Shown: positions 1 through 9,996 of the stretch, in pieces
Layout: the number at the start of each line of letters is the position of its first letter
How positions within the stretch are numbered: the stretch's first letter is position 1
NCBI GenBank assembly: GCA_010094045.1
Contig: ML986593.1
Span: 331,423 to 395,422, forward strand
Direction of reading: 5' to 3'
Length of the DNA: 64,000 nucleotides
From: Lojkania enalia
Lineage: Eukaryota; Ascomycota; Dothideomycetes; Pleosporales
Position numbers and translations under genes: made by a program
The notes under the pieces: generated by a model
The model's input: only the letters and a program-made list of their open reading frames with translations
What the model was told of the DNA's origin: nothing
Database searches by the model: none

Positions 1-1758
1 CACCGTTACTAGTACTTTAAACTGACGTCTATCGCACTAGATCTATATCCATCATGAAAATAAACCCCCTACACCTCGAATATCCACTTGCGACGCCCTT
101 TCGTATTCTACGCTCGGCAATGACCGGATTTACCGCGCTGCTAATAATAGTAGCTGCCACAAGCCTTCAGCTACGCCAAAGGCATTGCAACTGTCGGTCC
201 TAATAAGAGACGACAAAGAAGCTTATGAAATAGAAGCCATAATTTACTAACGCGTAGTTAACAAAATCTGATATGCGAACTAATTGAGAAAATCTTCAGG
301 CGGGATTTTCGAATTAGAGATCACGGCTTTAAGAAATATCTTCATTTCGGAAGATTTTATCAATTCTCAAATTTTATTTGCCGTTAGTGAGGAAGACTTA
401 CTAGAGGGAATCCCTACGCTTCTAAGTGGTGGATTCATGCATTCGAAAGGAGAAGAACTCCATATATCTGCTAAAAGACTCTCGAGATCTAATAGTTTGG
501 TGCCTTTGAAAAGTTTCAAATTACAAGCATCCAATGCGCTTCGACTCGGGTTTCTAATAGTAATAAGATGGATAGAGAATAAAGGATAATTGTATCATTC
601 AACTTCAGGCCGCTTCATTTCTCATATGGTCTGGTGAATCATGTCTTTAGAAGGGAATCGTCGTCTATGGGCGAAATTCGCTTCCCATTTACTGGGATTT
701 TGCACAATGTTTGTCTTTTCGGTTAATATCAGAATGTAAAAACTACGGGGTGCACAGTACGATTCATCTTCGGAGGGAACATTTCCTTTCGAGAGCCTCC
801 AGCAGCGAATATAAAGTAAATCAAAGACAACGCTTCGAAACATTGCGTATCTTCATGCCAATGCTGTGTTCCGCAATTAGAAAAGTATGATTAGCTCCTT
901 GAAGAGAAATACTATGCAGAATTTTGAAGGTGTTGCTAAAGACTCCATCAATAATAATACCTCTCGAAGTGGTTTTTAGAATTGTCTCTGTTTTCCTATT
1001 TGTTACCTCTTATTGTGCATTCATCAGAAGTGTACTATCAAATTTATTTACTAGCATACGAAAACATTTATGACATAGCTATTAAACAATTGGCTCATCG
1101 GATATCGTAAGTTCCATTTCTTGTTTTCTCATAAATTTCGGAACCTATTTTTTCCATTGCTTTCTTTGCGCGTAAGAGAAGACCTAGGATCGCCGGATCC
1201 CTTATGCTAAAATGCTCGTTCTCATTCTCGTATACGCTGTAGCATAGTATGATATCTTACCCTATCAAGTGAACCGGATATGTGCTCTAAAATTTTCTTT
1301 TCCTAAATGAAAACGAAATTGGAAGAAGATAATTTGCATACCGTGCATATTCCTTGATCGTCAACCAATCGCTCTTGAGCGACACTATCGACTGTATGTT
1401 TCCGCCCAAGCTTTCTCAGACTTACAGATGAGCCACCAGAGGTTGGAAGTACGATTATAGAGCGATTCTAGTACATCCCTTAGGATTTAGTGGCTATTAT
1501 GATAGGTTAAGAAGGACATTGACAATCACGTGACAAGAATCAAAGCATGAGGCGTTGAATTTTTATGACAGCATTTCCATTTTCCGAGCAGCGTATGCAA
1601 CTAGTTTAGAAGAATAGGAGCCGAAATTTAGATCTCGGATAACCAGTGGCGGCAGTGCATAGGTACAGATTAAGATAATTGGTTAGGCAGTCGAGGGCTG
1701 GTCGGGATGTCATGATGACACAGCATCTTACATCCGGTAGCACAAAAACCAAGTTACG

Positions 1759-1787
1759 CATCCTTCTAGCGTTTTTCTAGAAGGATG
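1759..1787. repeat. perfect 11-bp inverted repeat (hairpin)
   Basis: The arms CATCCTTCTAG and CTAGAAGGATG are exact reverse complements separated by a 7-nt loop (CGTTTTT). No gene abuts it. It could be a transposon footprint or a chance palindrome. Confidence 0.6.
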
Positions 1788-2184
1788 ATGGCAAACCCCG
1801 TTAATGCTTGGCCTTGTCTTACAAAAGAGTGGGGAGGCTGACGAAGAGCCTCATTAACTGTACCTCCGACTCCGTATAACCCACCATTTTAGGGTCGAAG
1901 CATTACGGACTATGAATAGAAAACTCCCTTCTGCGCCCTTATTGCAACCTCACCGGTATGATTCACTTACAGTGTATCGTAGGCATCGATGCCTAATTAG
2001 GTATAGCCCCGAGTAAGACCTAGCTTGAACAGGCATTTAACCAACTCAAACCTCAACTAATGTGAAAGCCCTGCAAGTCATAAACGGGATATTGGCATGG
2101 CCGAGGAATGCAACAGTCTTCACCAAGCCTTATGATACAATGTGGGGCCAATGTTACATGGCACTGATTTCGCTACTTTGAACA

Positions 2185-2190
2185 TATAAA
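2185..2190 (+). promoter_or_regulatory. TATA-like box of the D-amino-acid oxidase gene
   Basis: TATAAA lies 157 nt upstream of the ATG at 2347, followed by pyrimidine/A-rich sequence. The position is plausible for a fungal core promoter; it is inferred from sequence only. Confidence 0.35.
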
Positions 2191-2346
2191 GGCCCATCAT
2201 TCCACCGCAAATATCAACCCTCATTACTATTTAGAATTATAACATTCCTAGACTTGTCAATTTCAACACTCCATAAATCAATTTTTTAAACTTTTGGATA
2301 TATTTGTACAAATATTGCTTTATACTTCCCACGATTCTCTGCCGTA

Positions 2347-3615
2347 ATGTCTCCCACATTCACTTCACGGCTCACTCTGTGGAGAGATATCACCCCTCTC
2401 CCAAGTGCCCTCCACGAGTCAGCTTCTGACTCTCCCCATATTCTTGTTATTGGCGCTGGGGTTACTGGTCTCATCACTAGCTGGGTGTTGCTTGATAAAG
2501 GGTATAAAGTCACCGTCCTAGCAAAAGATTGGGTTAGCACCGAGCGAGGAAAGCGACTTACTTCTCAAATCGCCGGTGCGCTTTGGGAGTTTCCACCTGC
2601 TGTCTGCGGACAACATACCGATGCAATTTCTCTACAACACTCGAAGGAATGGTGCATGACTGCGTATCATATATGGGATGGCATTGCGTCTATCCCTGAG
2701 CTCAGCGACGCTTCGGGTGTAAGAATGATGCCATCTGACTTCTTCTTTCCAAACGAAGTCGAGGCAGATCCAAGCCAGGTATCCAAGATGGAGGAGATTA
2801 TGGCAAGTGGCGTGCGTGGATTTAGGCGAAGTTTGGATATTTTAGAAGAGCGAGGTATTAATCCTTCATACGGCGCAGTGGACGCATATGAGCTACTAGC
2901 GCCAATAATCGACACAGACCAAGCTATGCAATGGCTCACTTATCTTGTCAAAGCCAAAGGAGCTCGATACATCACCAGAACTATCGACCAAGACCTTTTA
3001 GGACTAGAAGAATCCTTAAGACGGCAATTCGATGCCGACGTCATTGTGAATGCCACTGGACTCCAAGGCCAGATATTAGCCGGTGATCAGACTTGCTATC
3101 CGATTCGAGGAGGACTCATTCGGGTAATCAACGATGGGATGGACTTTCCTAAAGTCGATGCCGCTTTAACCATCACCGCCGACGCTGTACACAACCCGAA
3201 CGAAATTATATTTCTCGTACCAAGGAACGACAATATCCTTCTCATCGGTGGCTTTGCACAACCTCATGAATGGAACTTGGATTTGAGCCTTGAGTCCACA
3301 GTCGTTAAGAAGATGAGAGAGAGGTGTGAAGCTTTCTTGCCGTATCTAAAAAATGCCCGTGTCGATGAAGAATACCCGTTTGCGCAGGGGCTTCGACCAT
3401 TTAGGCAGAACAACGTCAGAGTAGAAAGGGAACTTCGCTCATCTCGAAGCCGCATTATTCATTCTTACGGTCAGGGCGGAGCAGGTTGGAGTTTAAGCTT
3501 CGGTTGCGCTCAGGATGTCGCGATGCTCGTTGAAGAAGTTTTGTATGGCTTACCAGCAAGGCCAATGTCTGAAATGAGCTTGGGAGGGTCTACTTCTATC
3601 CTCGCTCATCTGTAA
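2347..3615 (+). CDS. D-amino-acid oxidase (FAD-dependent), probably peroxisomal
   Basis: This intronless 422-residue protein should oxidatively deaminate D-amino acids to 2-oxo acids, ammonia and hydrogen peroxide. The FAD-binding Rossmann motif VIGAGVTG is at residues 34-41. RPFR (350-353) supplies the substrate-carboxylate arginine region, and YGQGGAGW (374-381) is the DAO family signature near the C-terminus. The length is slightly above the usual 340-370 because of about 30 extra N-terminal residues before the dinucleotide fold. The ATG at 2347 is the first in frame; the later fold start makes an internal start possible. The last three residues, AHL, fit the relaxed type-1 peroxisomal signal ([SAC][KRH][LM]), consistent with the known location of this enzyme. 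It stands alone between AT-rich stretches. D-aspartate oxidase is the main alternative; I cannot separate the two by eye. Confidence 0.88.
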   Translation: MSPTFTSRLTLWRDITPLPSALHESASDSPHILVIGAGVTGLITSWVLLDKGYKVTVLAKDWVSTERGKRLTSQIAGALWEFPPAVCGQHTDAISLQHSKEWCMTAYHIWDGIASIPELSDASGVRMMPSDFFFPNEVEADPSQVSKMEEIMASGVRGFRRSLDILEERGINPSYGAVDAYELLAPIIDTDQAMQWLTYLVKAKGARYITRTIDQDLLGLEESLRRQFDADVIVNATGLQGQILAGDQTCYPIRGGLIRVINDGMDFPKVDAALTITADAVHNPNEIIFLVPRNDNILLIGGFAQPHEWNLDLSLESTVVKKMRERCEAFLPYLKNARVDEEYPFAQGLRPFRQNNVRVERELRSSRSRIIHSYGQGGAGWSLSFGCAQDVAMLVEEVLYGLPARPMSEMSLGGSTSILAHL

Positions 3616-6600
3616 AAATATTCTAGATGGCGGAGTTCGGGTTGCAGCTCTTATTTATTTCCTCCTTCCTGCATTGTACTGCTTAGGTACATGAGTAGTA
3701 TACCCCTCCTGGGATAGACACGGATGAATCGTATAGAACGTTAATATGTACAATGGTATAGATATACTATGAAGATTATCTTCCACGCCATGATCTTGCT
3801 ATTCAAAGATCGTCTACCAGGTCTGATAAGCTTTGCACAGAACCTGGTGGAAACAATATCAAGTGAAAATTTGACCAAAGTGTACGAGGGGCTTTCGGAG
3901 GCCTAAAATTGATAGGGTAGGCCAGATCGTCCTTTCGAAAGGTTGAGCCAGCTCAATCAGCTATTACCGAGGATCTAGACTATCTTATACAAGCGATCCC
4001 GAGGGGTCTGAAGTGTCGAGCAGAATCTCAAGCTTTCCACATGATCAACGCAAACTCCACACTTTAGGAACTGTTGCACCTGCACTAGATATTCAATATA
4101 TATTACATTGTTACTCAAAAACACCTGAACGGCGGCATTTCTCTCTAATCGGTCACAAACAGTAGTCATCGATTGTATGATAGATCGCAATCTAAGCAAT
4201 CATATTGACAAAATTAAATGGATTCAACGCTTTTGTACCTTGACCCTAAACCTACCGTAAGGCTCCACACGCCGCGCCCTATTTATAATAGTATTGAGCA
4301 AAGACTATTTGGTGCGCTAGATAAACAATGGTCGTTGAAACCAGCCGAGAGTCTCGATTAGAAGAGTAGAACACGTACTTTTTGAATTCATTATATTTAC
4401 GATACTTTCTTTCCTTGCGGCTAGAGCTTTGTTTCCACAATCGAAAGCACGGATCGCTCTTTTGAGCAAGGTAAGACACCTCTCCTTGGGTTGCAATGAT
4501 TACGCATAAAAGAATAAAATCAGCTGCTAAACTATTTGAGATAAGCGATCCTAGTCTATTGAAATCAGGCGAAACAGCGGGAATGTTTATCGTTAGTTCT
4601 ACAGTCTAGGGTAGTAATGAGGTTTCTACAATGCTTCCGTAGTTGTCCTTAAGAGGGGCCTCCTATAGTGCGCCCTCCTTATTAGTGTGGCGCTTGTTGG
4701 TGGGAATTTGATGCGCATTATTTAGTTATATTGATTAAGAGATTAGGAAAGTTGCAGCGTCGAAGGTATGCTGCGCTGGCTGTCGCTAACTAACAGTTTG
4801 ACCGGTTGCTCAAGAAAAAAGTATCACCTGGGGATTTTAGCCTTTCCCTTTTGAGTGAATTTTTTGGCCATTAATAAATCATAGGCAGGGGATAGGAAAT
4901 CTGTGACTAATAGAGTGTCTTCTTGCGTCATTCATGGCTAACGAAAAACAGCGCGTGGCACAAATCCACTAATAGAAGTGACACGCAGCAACAAGAAACT
5001 TAATTCAGATTCCTCCCCGGCATGGTCGCATACATAGTCTAAGCCCAATACGCAACACCTTTAACAAGTGCATTGGACTACTAAACAGCAAGTGGGAGTA
5101 GATGTTGGAATTCGAGGATCTACATGTGACTACCCAGGCCTTCTTTATGCGACGGAACCACTGCCTGTTTCAAGAAAATTAGTTTATTCTTTCATATCCC
5201 AGGTACATGATGCATGTGTGAAGTTCCCCGATTCACCAGATAGTATCTAAGCGCCTGTGTTATGCAAAAATGCGTTGTGACTTTCTATAATGCTATAAGT
5301 TCACCGAATATTAGAAAGAGGTTACATTACATCAACTCATTTAAATATAATACTAGATAGTGTCCTATTCGTGCTATGCAAGTCAAAAAATCGAGCGCGA
5401 TACTTGGAAACATTGAGCAAGCTAGCAAATATGATAATATGGCTGCTATACCCAGCGAGTCGGTATTTCCGGGCTTTCATGATAATGCAAGGGAAGCTGG
5501 CCAAACACTGGACTAGGACGTCTCGAGGGTCCATGAAAAACCGTGGTCTTTCCACATCTACTCAAGCTGGCTTTTCACAGGCAGTAACCACAAAACCATT
5601 GTCATCCCAAAAACTATATTTAGAATTCTAAATGTAATTGAATATTCAATTTCCTCGACGCTCGAAGCGGCAGCAAAACAAGCGGTGCCTCGGTTCGAAA
5701 TTCTTACTCACCTCTCTATAGGAGCATTCTGGGTCTAGATTAACCTGCTTGCCTTCGCCATTGACAATTAGCGTCAGCCAACTACCATTCTTGAAGACAG
5801 ATACAACAAGCCATGCCGTACAATGGCTTTGAGCAGCATGGCAGGGGCGCAGGCTAAAAGCCTTTTGTTTCCCCTCTAACCGATATCTTTCTTTATGAAT
5901 CTATGGCTAGGGAGTACTAGGTAGTGTCTTGTACCTAGGGTCCCTAGGTACCGCTACAATGAGTTTGACCATATTGATTGGAGCTAGGTAAATCGCAGTA
6001 TCATCAGCGGATTAGGCTTCTATTGCTTAACCTCCAGGGCATTAGATGTAGCACTCAACATAATTTTGTCATCGGAGCAAGGTGTAATTCTCGAATAGCA
6101 CAGTATTATCGCCGCGGTGGTATTCTCAACGGCAAAAACACAAGACATGAGGGATCAGGAGGGGTACTACATGAGGGGAAGAAAGTTGTTGCCTTTGACA
6201 ATAGGTGACAGGTTTACGTGATGGACCACAGAGGCTCTAATAATCGACTAATCTTTATTTTATCCGCGACATTGGAGGTTAGGCAACGGGCTCGAATTAT
6301 ATTCGGGGCATTCTGCGGGGAAGTAGCAGTGCGCATGGTTATACTACGCAGCATGGAAGCTAACAATAGGATATTTCATATTTGGAACGCATGGATGGCC
6401 TTGCTGTATACCCTCCTGCTGCTTGCTACAGTAGGTCAGAACCACTAACTCTGGAGACGGTCATTACCTTATATCTATCCTTGTCACCGGAGCTTCCGCA
6501 AAGGGGTTTAGATGCTGACTTTGGCGTAGGGATGAATGACACATGGAGATCATGATGATTCTGTTGGGAGTTCGGGGAGCTGTTTAAGTTGGGGTACATG

Positions 6601-9600
6601 GGTAAGTTATGCTGGATCCGATGCTTACACAACATTTCATATTCAAATCAATAATTTAAGTAAGATGGTATAAATTTTTCTCTTCTTTTATATTAGTATT
6701 TTCGGTTATTTCATCCTAAAATCTATGATCTAGGCTATTTAATCTTCTCGCTCTCGATGTCAAAACCTGGCACTTATCTATAGCGTCTACAGATAATACA
6801 GGTCGAGATAATAGGATCTGCTAGTTGCCTCATGGTGTAGGCTATTTATAACACCCTTACGTTCTCCTCTAAGTTAGCTTATATAGTTTCTAGTACTCTA
6901 GAGTCTTAGTAGCTCTACTAAAATGTATACTCTGTAGAAAATACGTAATTATTCTATCCGACGTAACTAATAAGCAAGCCCGCTATTTTATTAACTTTTT
7001 TCTGTCTTTCTGGAGTTAATGTAGATTATAAGCGAGTCGACTATATACGTGATCTGGCTACTCTACTAACTTTCTAAGGCTTTATAGCGTGATACCTCTA
7101 TAATATATTAGATATCTATTAAAATAACGCCTATTTTAGATTATGTAATATCTATATTAATACTCTAGTATATATATGTATATTTTATATCTAGTCTACC
7201 TATAGCATATATAGCGAATAGAAGCCTAACAGCTTATATTTAATCGAGCTCTAATACGTTGCAGAAGGCCAGTTCTAAGAATAGTTTTAGAGCTTGGCTG
7301 CTTTACAAAGGCTTAAGAAATGTTTATTCTGAATAGCTTGCATTGATAGAGCTATTCTACCTACTTTCTGAAGCATCTAAACGCTGTATGGTGGTGCCAT
7401 AGTTGATATAGTGGAAGATGCATGTTGATTTTGGTGGTGGTGGCCCGAGGGCTGATGTGATTTGAGGACAGATAGAACATGTTACTATTTATTTGAAAAA
7501 TTCAATTTGCCCTTTCTCGCGCGCTTGTGGGAGAGAATATATCTATATGCGTCCTCTTCTATGATCTAATCAGCTAGGAAGCTATCTACCCGAGAGCTTA
7601 GTCGCCGTTGAAATTCACGGCCGGACGCGACCGAAGCATGATTCGAGGGAGGCCGTAGGCTCAAGAGGTAGCTGATCAGCCAGGATAAATGCCTGCATTA
7701 TAACCACAAGTAGCCTCTGCAATAGCAGTCTCCCTATCATCCATTATAAGGACGTGGTGTTGATGGTACAGTACTGTTTTGCACGGGGTACGCGTTTTGG
7801 TGGGACTGCCAATAATCCTAAGGTGCCGAAAACTATATGGGCTAGCTCAAGTACTGCCAACTTCAAATTGGTTATCAGCGTATCGAATCCATTAGATACA
7901 TTGTCTTGGGCCCCGCCTAAGAAAACAATGTCGTGGTCATGTTTATGTTAGCATTAAGTCCTAAAGCCGGCAAATAGTCGTAAGGGTTTAACCTCCTAGT
8001 GCATTGTGTCACTAATCTTCAGGGACAAACTGCTGGCCTGAATAAAATCCGCCAAAACAACACTCGCAGCCTCAAATTAGCCTCAGAGTGAGTATACCCT
8101 GACGGGACTTCAAGCTGACTCAACGAAGGCAACACCGCAATGTTACTACATGCTTACGCATTGACAATGAATAGATTATGTGGGTTTGATTTCAACCATT
8201 TCGTGTAATACTTGCATGATCCCAAATGTAACTACTAACATCCATATTTACGCGGCTAAATCAATTCTTAAGAAGACGTTGGGCGGTAGTGCTCGCGCCC
8301 TTTATTATTCTTCAGCATCGAATACGATGTCTTGCCCATCTCCTTCAGGACAGAAACCAAGACGCATATATACTGCTCGGGCCTATTCTAGAGGCTTCCA
8401 TCATACATTCGAGACCACCGCGGCGCTTCGCTTCCTCAAGGCCCTACTCTACTGACTTGCTCGAAATGCCTCTTATTTGGAACGCCGGATTAACCACACA
8501 TATCCAGTAACGAGATTGTTGGAAGCTTCTTTGGCTCCTCCTCTTTCATAATCTCGCGATGGCTCTTCTATAGTCCGTGAAAAAATTGACTCGTATAATG
8601 TGCCTCGGTACGATCGAGACCCTGGAGTGCGCCACCTATATCATCTGATGGGGTGTCTCCCTAGCCTTTGACAAATGGCGTTTGCTGGCATATTGCGAGG
8701 CCCACGACTCTTCGCTTGTCATCTCCCTCGGTCTGGCCTGGCAATGTGGGTTTGACAAATGCGGTGTTGGGCTCCTATCCTTGTTCTGCTGTATTCTATG
8801 CTATCTATTGGCTAATTGGGCAGTGCCCCTTTTCTGGCCCTGTGGCGTTTCCCAGCACGGGTTCATGGAGATCCATCCTGCATCCTTAGCCTGACGACCG
8901 AACGCCTCGCTTATGCAATGATACTCTTGGTCTAGATGATCCGCGCTATCGATAGATTCAATGCACAACTAGTTCATGCTGGTGGGTGGATAACTGGTCA
9001 TGGCGGCCATGTTGTAAAGCCGATGAATGAAACATTGAATGATTCATGGTCGAGAATGTGGGGATGACCTAGAGGCTGTTCTTGACGGATTGCGCTATGC
9101 CAGATGTGCCAATTAATAAGCACTCGCTACATCCAACCGGGAACCTTCCGAGTCTAGATCTCCATAACCTTTCGTCCAACCTTCTCCTTTTCGTGCGTCG
9201 CTTTCTAGAATGTGTCCACTTTGTATTTGAAGTCGCGAAACTGAGAGAAGTGGTGCCCATATTTCCCCAGGTGGATTAGCGCCAAGCTCATGCGACGAGC
9301 CGGAACATGGAATGTTGCAACAGCTGCCAGAGGTCTCACGACTTAGGCGGTCTTGATATGTTTTTTTTTTCTCATTTCTGCCCGAGCGATGTAATAATAC
9401 TTCAGCTGGGAAAAGCTCATTTTCAGCTACTGGGAATAGCTTAGGGCTGGGATTAGTTGATGGGAATTGACAAAACAATCCTAGCAAAACATGACTCAAG
9501 AATTACATGCGAGCTAACGAGAAGTGCTGTAAAGACGGGAATAACGGATTCTTCTTAGATTAAAAGGACAAGGCGCTGATTGCGGAGGCTACTTAGAACG

Positions 9601-9996
9601 GAATATATTTTGTGTTATTTTGTTAAGGTTTTAGGGATGTGTATTAAGAAAATTTTAACAGCGCGATGTTAACATCAATTATTGTTACAACATTACCGAC
9701 ATAGTGACAAAAGAAATCCTGTGAGCATGGCAAAGTAAGGACCGAAACAGCCATATTCCTTGAACGCCCCAAACGGGACCCGAAAACCTTCCACCTTCCA
9801 CCTTCCACCTTCCCTAAAGGTATCATATGAAGCATGACTATTCGTATTACATCAGCCGCCCCCTCATCTAAGTCCCAGCCTCTAGTGTATCGCGATAAAT
9901 GGAACTTGTAATCCACCGCCAGGACGCAATAGACAAGGTACTCCTACGCCAGGAATCAGCGGTCGAACACCTAGAAAATGGCACAGGGTTGATTAC
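3616..9996. other. long gene-poor region with decayed sequence
   Basis: No gene can be supported across about 6.4 kb. The part at about 6650-7290 is very TA-rich with dense TAG/TAA in all frames, as expected of RIP-degraded repeats. Open frames at 5978-6448 and 7754-8510 are uninterrupted for 65-90 codons but match nothing I recognise on either strand and look like relics. A heptamer tandem repeat sits at 9787-9814, just beyond the 3' end of the ankyrin gene. Confidence 0.5.
9787..9814. repeat. short tandem repeat, unit CCTTCCA
   Basis: Three full copies of a CCTTCCA heptamer plus a partial one lie about 190 bp downstream of the ankyrin gene's stop codon. It is a simple-sequence tract with no evident function. 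Confidence 0.7.

Larger units (their letters stand above)
1..2346. other. gene-poor AT-rich stretch
   Basis: I find no gene I can support here. Open frames are short, mostly lack an ATG start and resemble no family I know. The visible structures are an isolated perfect hairpin at 1759-1787 and a TATA-like box at 2185 belonging to the next gene. The sequence looks like degraded intergenic or old transposon DNA. Confidence 0.6.

Noticed and set aside
284..589. 101-codon plus-strand open frame near the left edge
   Set aside because: It begins with TTG, has no ATG near its start, and matches no family I can recognise.
5978..6448. two adjacent plus-strand open frames
   Set aside because: One lacks an ATG start, there is no recognisable domain, and the opposite strand is equally open in places; probably chance or an old relic.
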